Source: Neocallimastix lanati (nom. inval.)
Taxonomy: Eukaryota > Neocallimastigomycota > Neocallimastigomycetes > Neocallimastigales > Neocallimastigaceae
NCBI GenBank assembly: GCA_016946835.1
Contig: JACVTC010000111.1
Location: forward strand, 567,518 to 631,517
Length of the DNA: 64,000 nucleotides
Direction of reading: 5' to 3'
Positions within the stretch are counted from its first letter, which is position 1. Each line of letters starts with the position of its first letter. Shown piece by piece: positions 25,840 through 39,304 of this stretch. The notes below the pieces were generated by a model that saw nothing but the letters and a program-made list of their open reading frames with translations, was not told where the DNA came from and made no database searches. Position numbers and translations under genes: made by a program.

Positions 25840-27258
25840 ATGGTGTTAAGGATGGAGGAAGAGGAAGATTTCCTCATTTCAATAAATGAGAATAAAAGTA
25901 TTGAAGAAGAAAGAGGAGAAGAAAAAGAAGAAATAGAAGAAATAAAAGAAAGAGAAGAAGAAGAAAAAGTACGAATAGTAGATGAAGAGGAAAATGAAGA
26001 AAATGAAAAAAGTAATAATAATAGAGAAAAAAATAGTAGTAGAAATAGAAATAGAAATAGAAATAAAGATAGAGAAATAGAGATAGATAGTTATAAAGAG
26101 ATAGATTATAATAATAATAGTGAAAATGAAAATATAAATATAAATATAGATAAGAATAAGAATAAGAATATAAATAGAGATATAAATAGAAATACGAATA
26201 AAAAAGGGTCACCATTAAAAAGATATCAATCCCAAAAATTTATTATTTTAATTCTTTCCCTACTACTTTGCATCTGTTTAATCTATTTTATGATTGATCG
26301 AACGCTTTTCCATCATACCTCTGAATTAACCTATGCTACTCATGATAAATTTATCATGACAACCAGCAGTAGTAACAATAATGATAGTAATAATCATAGT
26401 CATATTCATAGTCATAATGAGGATTTTATAGAGAGTGAGGAACTTCCAGAAGGATTTATGTATCTTCGTAAAAGTTATCCTAAGGGACCGATAACACTGG
26501 ATCGAACAAGAGATGATGGATCCAAACTTAATCTTTATTCGATAATGAAGAAGACGATGGCCACAACGACCACAACCAACACTTCATCTGAAAATCCAGA
26601 GAATGATGAAGAATATGATGATGATAATGAAGATAAAGATCGTGTCTATGAAAGCTTTAAAAAATTAGAAGAAATTTTACCAAGTCAATCGCAATATTTA
26701 TGTGAATTAGATAGGGAGAAACCACCAGAAGGTCAAAAAGGCTATATCTTGGAGTGTCCCAAGCATTATACCCTACTGATAGAAAAGGCATATTATGGAC
26801 GATACGAAAATGATAAAATAAATTGCGTTACAAATGAAACAAGTCCAGAAATGGAAATAAAAAAGGAAAAAGAAGGAGAAAAGGAATGGGAATGGGAAGA
26901 AGAAAATGAAGAAGAAGAAAAAGAAAAAGATTTATCTATGAATTTAATTCAATATTGTGGAATAGATAGCACATCAACGATGAAAGAACTTTGTGAAGGA
27001 CAGAGAATGTGTGAAGTGAAGCCTTATTCCACATTTTTCATCAGTTTATGTTCAGTAAGAAATAAATATCTTCATGTGGAATATCATTGTATAAAAGATT
27101 TGGTAAATTTTAATAAAGTTAAAAAGGAAAAATATATATATAATTATTTTTATTTTTATAAATATATATATAATATGTTATTATTTATTATATATCATAT
27201 ATTAATATTATATAATACTATATATATTAATATTTTATTAATTAATATATGAAAAATC

Positions 27259-27304
<46 letters not shown>

Positions 27305-27613
27305 AACTTTTTATTTTTTTATACTTTTTAGGAAATCAAAACTCCCCGAATCGCCATAGTGAACTTCGTTAACGAGATAGCGATGGAAAGGAACTCTATT
27401 TTTGAAAATTCGGTGAGTGAATTTTTCCAGTATTCGCAGATTCATGGGTATACATATCAGCTGTATCGAAAGAGATATAATACAGAGAGAGATATCTACT
27501 ACATGAAGTTGAATTCGATGATTGAAAGTTTAATTCTTGGTTTAAAAGAAAAAACATATGACTGGATATTGTAAATGTCATTTATATATATATATATATA
27601 TATAATAACATAA

Positions 27614-27651
<38 letters not shown>

Positions 27652-27685
27652 TATATTATATATTTAAATTCATAATCGTACTATT

Positions 27686-27725
<40 letters not shown>

Positions 27726-28508
27726 ATACATATAACATATATATATGTATATTGTATTATTTTTAATATTATTTACATATATATACACATATATATATAT
27801 TTATTCATTTATTTGTTAATTTATTTATACTGTTAATGACATGATTCCTATATATATTTTAATTATTAATGTTATTTAATTTTTAGTTGGGCAGATAGTG
27901 ATACCATTATTGCTAATCCTAATATTAAATTGGAAACATTTTTACCGATAGGAGAAGATGGCTATGAAGAAGGTAATGATAATAAAGAAGATGGTAATGA
28001 AGAAGAAAAAGAAAAAGTAAAAGAAAAGCAAAAAGAGGAACCACGACAACATTCTAATTCAAATTCAATACATTTTATTGCATCAGATGATGAAAATGGA
28101 TTAAATGCTGGGGTATACCTAATTCGAGTTCATCCCTGGTCACTTAATCTTTTAATGCGAGCGATGACCTATTCGTATTATCATGAGGAAGAGGCACTTC
28201 GATACTCAGATCAGAGCTCACTCAGTCATATTTTAATGGAAAGTGGGGAAGAGGAACATTATGTGATAGTACCACAACACTGGTTTAACAGTTATCTTCA
28301 TACTTATCATCGAGGAGATTTTCTTATTCATTTTGCAGGAGAAGCCGATAAAGATTGGCGAGCCCGAGATATTCGTATGAAGTTAAGGCATCATATTTCG
28401 AGATATACCGCCAAAACCAGTAAAGAAATGAGAAAAGAAGTACTGGAGTATTATCGATTACCAAGGGAGGATCAACATCAAATAAGATATAAAGAGAAAA
28501 AAAAATAG
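25840..28508 (+). CDS. Type II membrane protein: SUEL-type lectin domain fused to GT34 glycosyltransferase, three exons
   Basis: Exons 25840-27102, 27332-27570 and 27887-28508 join in phase (GTAAAT..TTAG at both introns) to give 707 aa. The N-terminal ~125 residues are Glu/Lys/Asn-rich and cytosolic. One membrane anchor follows (FIILILSLLLCICLIYFMI, about residues 134-152). Residues of about 287-420 contain LCELDRE, ILECPKHY, KAYYGRY, YCGID, CEGQRMCEV and KYLHVEYHC, the cysteine pattern of the galactose-binding SUEL lectin domain. An acidic insert interrupts that domain. Exons 2-3 encode a GT34 (GMA12/MNN10) domain: RIAIVNFVNE, HGYTYQLY, the metal/nucleotide-sugar DxD motif in WADSD (split by intron 2), and LNAGVYLIRVHPWS. 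GT34 enzymes add galactose or mannose to glycans in the Golgi. The lectin may hold the acceptor glycan; that is inference. Domain calls are firm; donor sugar is unknown. Confidence 0.88.
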
Positions 28509-29077
28509 ATATAAATAGATAATAATAATATATTTATATATCAAGAAGTTTGACAAAAATATATATATATATATATATATAATTTATTTTTTTATTCATT
28601 TTTTTATACATTTATTTTTATTTTTTTTTTCTTTAATTTTTCATTTTTATTTTTTTATTTTTTTATTTCATTTTATTTTATTTTATTCATTTTTTTCTAT
28701 AATACCCTATCTTTTAAAAAAAAAAAAAATTTTTTTTTTTTGTTTCAATTTAAAATTTTATTAAATAACAATTATCATCATTATCATCATCCTGTGAAGT
28801 TTTTTTTATTTAATTTTAAATTTAAATTCATTTACTTTTTTTTTTTTTTTTTTTATTTTATTTTTTCGTTTTATTGTAGTTTTTTAAATTTACATTTAGA
28901 ATCAAGAATAAGAAGTTAAAATAAAAATAAAAATAATAATAAATAATAAATAATGAATAATAAATACTAAATAATAAATGAATAATAAAAGAAATATATA
29001 TTTATCATTGAAAAAGTTAAAAAAAAAAAAAAAAAAAAACTTAGTAATCAATATCTCAATATCTCAATATCTCAATA

Positions 29078-29123
<46 letters not shown>

Positions 29124-30418
29124 TTAATATATATTTATACCTTTTTCTTTTTCTTATTTATTTTTAATAATATTTAAAATAAATTATTAGTATTACTATT
29201 ATTCCCATCTTATAACTTATTAACTCAATAAAAATTCATCAGTTTTTTATATATATATATATATATTATATTTTATGCCTTATTTCATTAATTTCATTAT
29301 TTTTTATTTATTTATTTATTTATATTATTAAATGATTTATGTTTATATTTTTATTTTTTTTTATTATTTATATTTTTATATATATATATTATATTTTATG
29401 TTTTATGTCTTATTTTTATTATCTTTTTATTTATTTATTTATTTATATATATTTTTGTTATTAAATGAATAATATTTATATTTATATTTATATTTTATTT
29501 TTATTTTTTATATTATATATATATATTTTTATTTTTTTTTATTTTGAATAATTATTATTATTTATTAATTTTACAACTTTATATATTTTAATTAAATTAA
29601 AAGGATTATTTTTTTTAACCTTTCGTATTAGATTTTTAATTAACGTTGTAAACGTCTTTTTTTTTTTTTTTTTTTTTTTTTTTATTTTAGTTTTTATTCT
29701 AAGTTTTCTTTCTTTTGCTCTTTATAAATTTTTTCAATTTTATTTATTTGACTAATTTATATTTTTCTATATTTTATATATAGATATATATTTATATAAC
29801 TATATATAATTTGTGTAATAGGTATATTATAATAATATTATTATTCTCTATTTTTTTTTCTTTTTTTTTTTTTTTTTTTTTTTTTTGATTTATTTTTAAA
29901 TAATGAAAATTATCTACACTTTATATAAATATATAAAAAAAGATAATTGCATTATTTTTTAATTTTAATTTTTCTTTTTTTTTTTTTTTTTTTTTTTTAT
30001 TTTCAGTTTTTATTTTTTATTTTTTTCTATTTTTTATATTTTTATTAATAATATTATTATTTTATTAATTAGGATATGATATAAGAGTAAAAATAATAAA
30101 AATAAAAATTATTTAAATAACGATATTAAAAAGGTGTTTTTTTTTTTTTTTTTTTTTTTTCTCTTTTTTTAATATTTTAGTTAATTATCTGATAAAATGA
30201 AATAAATATTTATAAAGTAATCAAGAATATAAAAAAATAACATAATTTTTTTTTAATAAAAAAAATAATATATATTTTCTTTTTTACTTCATTTTTTTTT
30301 TTTAATGAATTAAAAATAACATATATGTATTTACATATATAAATTTCTTTTTCTTAATATCATTAAAATTTTTTCTTCTTTTTATTATTATTCTTTTTTC
30401 TTCTAATATTGAAATTTC
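28509..30418. other. AT-rich intergenic DNA with many poly-T tracts
   Basis: Contains no recognisable gene. It has a short tandem of TATCTCAA units (29049-29079) running directly into a T run of about 41 (29080-29120), plus further T runs at 29658-29683, 29862-29886, 29974-29999 and 30136-30160. It probably contains the 3' ends of two convergent genes, the glycosyltransferase and the amino acid transporter. Confidence 0.65.
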
Positions 30419-32574
30419 TTAGTTCTTAAGAGAAGCAAATGCACCAATAGTACCTAAAATAGAAACTACTAAAGTGAAAGCAAATAATAAGTAGTGTAAT
30501 GGTCTGTTCGCATCTGGGTACATTTTAAGGTAACTGAGAATTGGGAACATTAAACCGGTAACAGAGGTTAAGGCAGCACCAATAATACCAAGAACAGAGT
30601 GGAATTTTGGAATAAGAATAGAAGCAAGAAGAACTAAGGTAGCAAGAATAGTTCTTAAAGTAACAAAGAAAGCTCTAGTATCAGTATTAACTTTTTGGAA
30701 TTTTGATTTAATAAATTCAGTGGATGCAACAGCAATTGGATCCATAACTAAAGCAAACTTGGTAATTGGAACAACAATAATAATCCATGAAATTAAAGTA
30801 CCTAAAAAGTAAGTCTTACTGTTTAAGGTAGAATGGATATTTTGAACAATCTTTTATATATAATTTTATATATTATAATATATTATTATTAATATATTAA
30901 TTGCATTTATTAATATATAAATTAATATAATAATTATGATATTAATATTAATTATAATAATATTAAATAATAAATAATGTATTATAAATGATACTACAAA
31001 TACAATATGTTTTACTTTTTATTAGTATTTTATTAATAATTTATTAAAATATTGATATTTACTTGTGGAAGAGTTTGTTGACCGTACATTAATGCACCTG
31101 AGAAACCAAACATGAGATAGAAGATAATAATCCAAGAGAAGGAAACATTTAAAACAGATTTGAAGTTCTTTCTCTTCTTTAAAGATAAGTAAATACTTGG
31201 TAATACTATTTATAATATTTTTAAATTATTTTAAGAACAATTTTAATTTTTTTTAGAAATAAAAAAAAAATTAATAATTAATAATATAGTTACTTAAATC
31301 AATTTTTTTTATTCCATTATTATTATTATAAATTTATATCATAACTCTTATATTCTACTTTATAATGACAATTTATTTATTTTATAATTTATTTATATCT
31401 TATTTATTTATGTACCTGAATGACCAGAGTAACCCATTTCAAAGATACCTAAAATAGTACAGAAACCAAGGAAACTTTCTGGCCACATGTTAAGTTCTTG
31501 TCTTTCTAAAAGAGAACCTGGAGCATTTGGAGTAACCAAACCATTAAATACTAAGATGACGAATAAAGCAAACATAGATAATAAACCGATTAAAGAAACC
31601 CAAGATAAAGTAACTAACTTTTTAATCCAAGTTAAAGAGACACAACAACTGTAAGCAATTAAAAGGCATACATATGGTGGGATAGCTGGGAATACTAAAT
31701 GAAGGGTATCCTTGACTAAAATAAGGTTAGCCATCATTGAGAAGAAAAGATCAAAGATAAAGAAGGTAGAAATGACAGTACAACCAGTTTTACCGAATAA
31801 TTTTAAACCCATAATAGCAAGAGAATTAATAGAGTTATCTTTTTGAATACATTTACCAATAAGTCTAGCAGTGTATTTAGCAGTAAAACCCAAAACAATT
31901 AAGAAAAAGACAGAGGGAATAGCACCACCAATCTTTAAACAATATGGAATAGACATAATACCTAAACCAGCTATGAAAAAAAAATAAAAAATTAAAAATG
32001 AAGATTTCAACCATAATAGATTAAATTAATACATATTGAAAACAATATTAAAACAATTTTGATTTACTATTACTAATTGTAGTTATTATTATTATTATGA
32101 CAAAAAAATATATTTCAAATAAGAAAAAAATATTATATCACAATTTAATATATATTATATATACATATATAATTTATATATATAATATATTTTATATTTT
32201 TTTCTACATTCTATAGATTATGTATATTTTACTTTAATACTCCATAGATTGTACTTTATATTCATACTTTTATCAATTATAATAATAATAATGATTTATT
32301 GATTTTTAAATATATTTATATGTATTTATATAATGGAATGAGAAATGTATTTTTTTATAATTTGCAAAAATAAAAAAATTAATTTACCTAAAAGGTTAAT
32401 CATATTAAAAGAAGCTTGTGGAGCAGTACAACCTTCTGGATTTTCAATTTCATTTGAAATGGAAACATCGCCTTCATTTATCATTGAATAATTAATGGAA
32501 TCATAATTAATACCAATTGTGGTATTATCATTTTCATTATTTTCAATAAGTGGTTGTTGTTCTTCTTTAGACAT
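30419..32574 (-). CDS. Amino acid/auxin permease (AAAP) family transporter, four exons
   Basis: Exons 32388-32574, 31416-31970, 31063-31205 and 30419-30850 join in phase (GTAAAT, GTACAT and GTAAAT donors; ATAG, ATAG and AAAG acceptors) to give 438 aa. The first ~50 residues are a hydrophilic cytosolic leader (MSKEEQQPLIENNEN). The first membrane segment follows with the family signature NMINLLAGLGIMSIPY, which is split by intron 1. About ten further hydrophobic segments follow, including KLVTLSWVSLIGLLSMFALF, EMGYSGHSVLPSIY (junction of exons 2 and 3) and FGFSGALMYGQQ. The protein ends soon after the last segment. AAAP members of this size in fungi (AVT type) move neutral amino acids across the vacuolar membrane, usually with H+. 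Substrate and membrane are inferred. Confidence 0.92.
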
Positions 32575-35500
32575 GTTGATTATTTTCTATATATTTAATT
32601 TTATTCTTGATTTATAAATATTATTCTTTTATAAGATTTAAATATCTTAATGTAATTTATATAATTATTATTTTTTAATTTTTATTAATACTCTTTTTGA
32701 TTTTTGAATTTTATTTGTTCTTTATTTTATTTATTTTTTTATTATTATTAATATTATTATTTAATCAATAACCTTTTCTTTATTAAAGTATGATTAAATA
32801 TAAATTATATATAAAAAATAGAATTAATTTTAATATAAAAAATAAAAATTTAAATTTAAAAAATTAAATTTTATTCTTTATATATATTTTTTCTAATATT
32901 AATTAAATAAGAAAAGGTAACCTTTTTTTTTTTTTAAGAGATAATACTATTTATATATAATAAAATCCTTTCCTTATATAATTATATATTTTTATTTTTA
33001 TTATTTTTTTTAGTTTTTTTATTTTATTTGTTATTTTTATAATATATATTTTGTGTAAGAAGAAGAAGAAGAAAAAAAGTATTTTTTTTGTTGTATGTTT
33101 TTATTTTATTTTTTTTTTTTTATTTAATACATAATAAATACATAAAAAAATTTTTTTTCTTTTCTATAATTACCAATAATAAATATAAAAACTATAAACT
33201 TTAAATATTATAAAAATTAAATTTATATATAATATATATTTATTATATATATATTTTTATATTATTTAAAATACATCAAAATAAAACAAAAAAAATTATT
33301 CATTTCATCTTTATTATTATAGAAATTAAATAAATGAATAAATAAATAAATAAATAGATAAATAAATAAATAAATATAATATATTGATTGTATATATTAG
33401 AATATGCTTTAAGTAATAAATTATAATTTTTTTTTTTTTACTTCATTAAATTTTCATTAATAAATTTATTATTAATATAAATGATATATATAAATAATAT
33501 ATTGGATATAGTTCGATTATAAAATTTCTTTTCTTTCCAAGAGAACATTATGAAATTGTATTATATAATATACATTATAAATTATTAATTATTTATTATT
33601 ATTAATTAACTATTATTTATTATTATTTATTATTAATATATATAATTAAATTAATTATTTAAATACTTTTTTTTTTTTTTTTTACAAACTCAAATATACC
33701 TCTTCATTTTATTATTTTTTACTCTTTCATTCTTATTGTTAATATATTTCTAATTTTACCTTCTATTTTACTATTATGCTATATATAGAACATAAAATTA
33801 AACCATTGTTTAATTTTTATCCTTTTATTATTTAGTACCATTCTCTTCACTTCAAATCCATTTAATATTATTCCAATGGTTTTTATATTTATTTTTAAAT
33901 TTTTTTTTATTTTTTATTATTTTATTTTATTTTTATTTTTATTTCATTATTTAACATATAATATTTAATATTTAATATTTATAATTATTTTTTTATTATT
34001 TATTATTTATTATTTATTAATTATAATTAATTATTTATTATTTATTATTAATTAATTATAATTAATATAATTAAAATTAAAATTGAAACTATTTATTATT
34101 TAATTATTTATTATTTCATTATTTATTTATTATTTTATTATTTTATTATTTATTATTCATTATTCAATTATTATTTATTATTTATTTATTATTCAATTAT
34201 TTATTATTCAATTATTTATTATTCAATTATTTATTATTCAATTATTTATTTATTTATTTAAATACTTAAATATTGACCAAAAAAAAATTTTTTTTTATAT
34301 TAGAGATGAATTAATAATAAAGATTTCCACCAATCATCACGAAATATTTGGAGTGGTTTAACATTGAACAAATAATTAAATTTATAATTAATAATTTCAT
34401 TTCTAAAATAAAAAAAAAAAAAGGAAAAAATAAAAAAGGAGAGGAGAGGAGAAGAGAAGAAAGGAAAAGAAAAAGAAAAAAAATTAACTATTCATAATTA
34501 ATAATTTATATAAGCTTAAAAATAACATAATAATAAAAAAAAAAACTATTCATTATGAATAATTCATTGTAAAAAATGAAATAAAATAAAGACATTAATA
34601 GATTTTACAAAAAAAAATAGAATATAGTAAAAAATTATATAAAATAAAATAAAAATGAAGAAGAAGAAGAAAAAGATTAAAAACAAAAAAAAAATATTGA
34701 ATTTATTTATAATTATAAATTATTATTAATTAGAAAATCTTTTTTTTTTTTTTTTTCTGAAAATAAAATCATTTTTTGAATTAAGTATTAAAAAATGAAA
34801 TAAAAAAATTCTTTTTCATATGTTCATTTTGAAATATTCGAAGGATTGATTTGATTTTTATATTTAATATTTTTATTTATTATTTATAAATATTTATATG
34901 TATATATAAAATTTATATTTCAATTTTTAATATTTAAATTTATAAAAGATTTATATTTCAATTTTTAATATTTAAATTTATAAAAGATTTATATTTCAAT
35001 TTTTAATATTTAAATTCTAAGATTTATTAATCTCTAATTATATAATGTATATAATGTATTATATTTTGTAGAATATATACATAATATACAATATATATAT
35101 ATAAATTGATAGATTTATATTTATATTATATATTTATATTATGTAGTTATGTATATTTATATTTAATTATAATATATATCTCTATATTATGCATATCTAT
35201 TGTATCTGTTTATGAAAATTTTTTATATAGTTATATTTATTTATGATATATCTATATTTAAAATTTAAAAAAAATTAAATTAAATTAAATTAAAAAAATT
35301 AAAGTTTTTATTTTTTGTTAATCCTTAACAAATTAAAAAAAGTTTGGTTACTGATTTAATTTAAAAATAAATCTTTTGGTTAATCAACCACTAATTAAAT
35401 TTAATTATTTAAATAGATTACGGAAAAATTAATTAAAATAAAAAAACTTTAAAAATGTAAAAAAAATTTTAAAAAATAAAAATGATCAATGAAAAATGAT

Positions 35501-35963
35501 CAATGAAAATAAAAAAGGAATATGTTTAAATAAATAATAAATAATATTTAAATAATAAATAATAATATTTAATAATAATAATAAATAAATAATGATTATA
35601 ATAATAAATAAATAGATAATAAATAAAATAATAAATAAATTAATAAATATTAAATAATTAAATAATAAATAAATAAATAAATAGATAATAAAATTATTGG
35701 TTAAGCTATTAATTAAAAGAAATAATGAATGGATGAATGAGTGAATAAATATTTATAATTATTAATGATTTTTTTAATTCCACAGGTTTATTTTTATTTA
35801 ATTAATTAACTATTCATTTATTTAAATAATAATAAATTAGCAATAAAAAAAAATAATAATATAAATAGATATAAATAACAAATAACAAATAAAGATAATA
35901 AAAGTAATTTTTTTTTTTTTAATTTTTTTTTAATTTTTAAAGTTTTAAGATGAAGACTTTAAA

Positions 35964-35997
<34 letters not shown>

Positions 35998-36233
35998 TGC
36001 CACTAAATTAAAGGAAGTAAGATTACATCAAATTTAAATAAATTGATTTGAAAAGAAGAAAAAATTTAATTTTTTTTTTTTTTTGGTCAACCTATAAAAT
36101 TTTAAATTTTGGAAAAATTATCTATTTTTTTTTTTTTTTTATATTTTTAATTATTTAATATTTAATATTTAATATTTAATATTTATTATTCAATTATTAT
36201 TATTAAATATTATTATTAAATATTAATGTTAAA

Positions 36234-36270
<37 letters not shown>

Positions 36271-36407
36271 TAATAATAATATTATTTAATATTATTATTA
36301 CTAAAGTATAAATTTATGTTTTAGATGTATAAATTTATGTTAATAATATATTTAATATTTTGTGTAACTTGTCTATATGTAATATATGTTTCACGTGATA
36401 TACATTC
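32575..36407. other. AT-rich intergenic DNA, no gene supported
   Basis: Nearly 4 kb of simple-sequence-rich DNA: TAAA repeats (33330-33375), TTATTTATTA arrays (33990-34260), a purine run (34423-34482), three ~50-bp direct repeats of a TTTATATTTCAATTTTTAATATTTAAATT-type unit (34910-35020), and an ATT microsatellite (36235-36270). The transporter promoter must lie in the first few hundred bases. A 100-bp less AT-rich patch at 34309-34410 is discussed among the rejected items. Confidence 0.65.
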
Positions 36408-36785
36408 TGATATGCGGGACTTTTATGTGCAATAATTTATAAGCAGTGGGTTTTAAATAATGGTAGTTTAGTAAATTTTATTAATAATATTATAATATTC
36501 GTACAATTAAAATAATAATTCTAATTCCTAAAAATTTACAAGAGAGTCCTAATATAAATAATCTAATCTATTTATAAGAAATAGGTAATATATTAATTAT
36601 ATATTCTAATATATAGAACTATATAAATTTTATATGAATTAAAGTATTATAATTATTATAATTATAATAATACATATTGAAATAAAATAAAATAAAATAA
36701 TTATTATCAAAAAGATATAAATTAAATATTTAATAATTAATATTAAATATACAAATATGTTACTACACATATTTGTTTTATATCA
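36408..36785 (-). repeat. 3' LTR of the non-autonomous element
   Basis: 378 bp, TGATAT...ATATCA. It lacks about 10 bp present in the partner LTR (around 36545) but otherwise matches it closely. Preceded by ATTC, the left copy of the target duplication. Confidence 0.87.
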
Positions 36786-36872
36786 GAAATGCCCTTGCTA
36801 AAAATTAAACTATATATTTTTTTATAAAAGAAAATATAAGGTTTAATTAATATAAATAATAATTTTAAAATT

Positions 36873-38297
36873 TTATTTTCTTTTATATTTATAATTCCTA
36901 TTTGTTCGTTTTGTATCAATGCGATTGTTGCTATAAATAATAATATTTTTTAACATAATCTCAGGTTTGGGCATCAAAATTTTATTAATATTTATTTTAT
37001 TTTTATTGTTATTTTGAATACGAATATTTGGAATTTTAATTATCTTTTTAATTTTATTAATTTTTATTTTCTTATCACTATCTACATTTATAATATTACT
37101 AAAATCAATCGGTGAATTATTATTATTAATTTTTCTTTCTTTCATATTAGTAATATTATTAACTGAATAATTTTTTTTTATAAATTGTCCATTTTTATTA
37201 GCATTTGAAGTAATTTGAATATTATCTACTTTTGAATTGTTACTATCAATAATATATATTTCTGTAATCAAACCAGAAGTTAGAGATTTATTAATTCTAT
37301 TGATAATGCTATCAACTTTAACAGATTCATTGATATTTATTTCTTCTTTTACAATTGTATGACTATTTATTTTATTTCTTATATTTTCAGAATTATTAAT
37401 AATATTTTTATATTTACTATTTGAATTAATATTTTCCTTATTATTTATTATTACGATACTATTAATCTCAATACTATTATTTTGATTTTTCTTAATATTG
37501 GCACTACCTTTAATATTATTTTTATTTTTTTCTTTAGTAATTATAATATTATTGTTTGTTTTACATTTGCTATTACTATTATTTACTAATTTATTATTTT
37601 CTCTGAAATTATCCAATTTTAACGCGTTTAATTTATTTAGTTTCGTGTTTATTATGTCATCAACATCGTCATTTTTAGTATTATTAATTTTATTACTATT
37701 ATTGTTATTATTATTATAAATGTTATTATTATTATAAATGTTATTATTATTATAAATGTTATTATTATTATTAGTATTATTTTCTTCATTTTTATTGATT
37801 CTTTTATTTAAAACAGATAATTTTTCAAGTTCAGCTACCACTCTAAATTCAGAAGTTCCTTGTTTCAAAAGAATTAAATTGTCGCTTGGGTCAATAATAA
37901 TTCCTAATTCTCTTTGTGTTTTAAAATTCAAACTAATATCATAAAATGGATTTTCTTTCTCAACTACTCTGAATATTACATTTTTTTGAACACCACCAAT
38001 AGTTAAATTTAAAATTGTAAGTTTAGTTATTCCAGTAATACTTGAGTCATCAATACAATGATTAAGAATATATTTTTCCAGAAAACTACGATTTACCAAA
38101 TTATTTTCACCGTATCCTTTTAAAATACACCTAGCTTCCTTATTATCAACAAGAGCTAATATTCCCATTGATTCACCATCTACAAACTCATCTAATTCAT
38201 CCACGTCATCACTAACTCCAGTTCCAAATCTACCTTTTTGAATTAGCAATTTTAACAATTGTAATTTTTCTGTTAGGTTATCTTGATTAATATCCAT
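36873..38297 (-). CDS. Retropepsin-like protein with altered catalytic motif and Asn-rich tail (474 aa)
   Basis: The only ORF of the LTR element. Residues of about 45-145 follow the layout of a retroviral-type aspartic protease: ILALVDNKEARCIL strand, ENNLVNRSFLEKY helix, a TKLTILNLTIGGV hairpin, then VIFRVVEKENPFYDISLNF. Where active enzymes have D-T/S-G, this one reads KGYG (residues 60-63), so the catalytic Asp is missing. From residue ~165 the chain is Asn/Lys/Ile-rich low complexity, including tandem NNNNIY units. No zinc knuckle and no RT motif is seen. The frame is uninterrupted, which suggests the protein is or was recently expressed, perhaps as a Gag-like or structural factor. Protease ancestry is inferred from fold pattern and location. 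Confidence 0.7.
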   Translation of the reverse strand: MDINQDNLTEKLQLLKLLIQKGRFGTGVSDDVDELDEFVDGESMGILALVDNKEARCILKGYGENNLVNRSFLEKYILNHCIDDSSITGITKLTILNLTIGGVQKNVIFRVVEKENPFYDISLNFKTQRELGIIIDPSDNLILLKQGTSEFRVVAELEKLSVLNKRINKNEENNTNNNNNIYNNNNIYNNNNIYNNNNNNSNKINNTKNDDVDDIINTKLNKLNALKLDNFRENNKLVNNSNSKCKTNNNIIITKEKNKNNIKGSANIKKNQNNSIEINSIVIINNKENINSNSKYKNIINNSENIRNKINSHTIVKEEININESVKVDSIINRINKSLTSGLITEIYIIDSNNSKVDNIQITSNANKNGQFIKKNYSVNNITNMKERKINNNNSPIDFSNIINVDSDKKIKINKIKKIIKIPNIRIQNNNKNKININKILMPKPEIMLKNIIIYSNNRIDTKRTNRNYKYKRK

Positions 38298-38897
38298 TTT
38301 ATTTCTATATCTATTTTTAAAATGTACTATTATTAAATATACTACTATTAAAATAAATAATATTTTTATCTTATTATACTTATATCTATTGTAATTTTAT
38401 TCCAAAATGTTAACACTTTTAAACTACACTATTTATATCTTCCTACTCTTATTTTAATTAAAATAATATTCCTATTATAGATTTTATTTAAATTATTCAC
38501 TTAAATGCTAATTAAAATAACGATATTTTTACTATTTCACTATCTCTAATTAATATTATTATCCTACTTAAACTATCTTACTTTTAACACTAACACTATA
38601 TTAATAAATTATTAATATATATATATATTTATTAGATTTTCCAATATTTATTTATTTTAAAATAATTTAATTAAATTATACTAAAATGAATGAAATAACA
38701 TATATTGTATAACTTTCTCTTCACCAAAGATAAAATAACTATAAATAACCAATAAAAAAAATTAAAAATCTATATCCTAAACATATATATATATTAATCC
38801 TAACTAAAGAGAATTTATGTAAATATATACGGATTTATAATTAATTAACAAAATTACTAAACACCACTACTTATAAATTATTTTTTACACAGCACAT

Positions 38898-38914
38898 CCC
38901 CGATATCTCCACCA
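38898..38914 (-). other. Primer-binding site of the LTR element
   Basis: On the minus strand, five bases after the 5' LTR ends, the sequence reads TGGTGGAGATATCGGGG. It begins with TGG, complementary to the universal tRNA CCA end, and its complement ends in TCTCCACCA like a tRNA acceptor arm. The matching tRNA is not identified. Confidence 0.65.
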
Positions 38915-38919
38915 ATTTT

Positions 38920-39304
38920 TGATATGCGGGACTTTTATGTGCAATAATTTATAAGCAGTGGGTTTTAAATAATGGTAGTTTAGTAAATTTTATTAATAAT
39001 ATTATAATATTCGTACAATTAAAATAATAATTCTAATTCCTAAAAATTTACAAGAGAGTTCTCTATTTCTAATATAAATAATAAATCTATTTATAAGAAA
39101 TAGGTAATATATTAATTATATATTCTAATATATAGAACTATATAAATTTTATATGAATTAAAGTATTATAATTATTATAATTATAATAATACATATTGAA
39201 ATAAAATAAAATAAAATAATTATTATCAAAAAGATATAAATTAAATATTTAATAATTAATATTAAATATACAAATATGTTACTACACATATTTGTTTTAT
39301 ATCA
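38920..39304 (-). repeat. 5' LTR of the non-autonomous element
   Basis: 385 bp direct repeat of 36408-36785, same termini. Followed by ATTC (right copy of the target duplication), then TGATAAGCAGGACTTTTAT, which itself resembles an LTR end. The element may therefore have landed in or next to an older relative. Confidence 0.87.

Larger units (their letters stand above)
36408..39304 (-). mobile_element. Non-autonomous LTR retrotransposon, 2.9 kb, apparently full length
   Basis: Two direct LTRs (36408-36785 and 38920-39304) with TGATAT...ATATCA ends enclose 2.1 kb with a single minus-strand ORF. A 4-bp target duplication ATTC lies outside both ends (36404-36407 and 39305-39308). Just inside the right LTR is a primer-binding site on the minus strand, which sets the orientation. 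A short purine-containing stretch (AGCAAGGGC on the minus strand, about 36790-36800) may serve as polypurine tract. The LTRs match closely apart from a roughly 10-bp indel near 36545/39058, so insertion is fairly recent. No reverse transcriptase, RNase H or integrase is encoded. It would need enzymes from another element. Confidence 0.85.

Noticed and set aside
34309-34410. Possible terminal exon on the minus strand (FNVKPLQIFRDDWWKSLLL after an AG acceptor)
   Set aside because: Only about 33 codons, no partner exon found in the surrounding AT-rich DNA and no recognised domain; could be a remnant.
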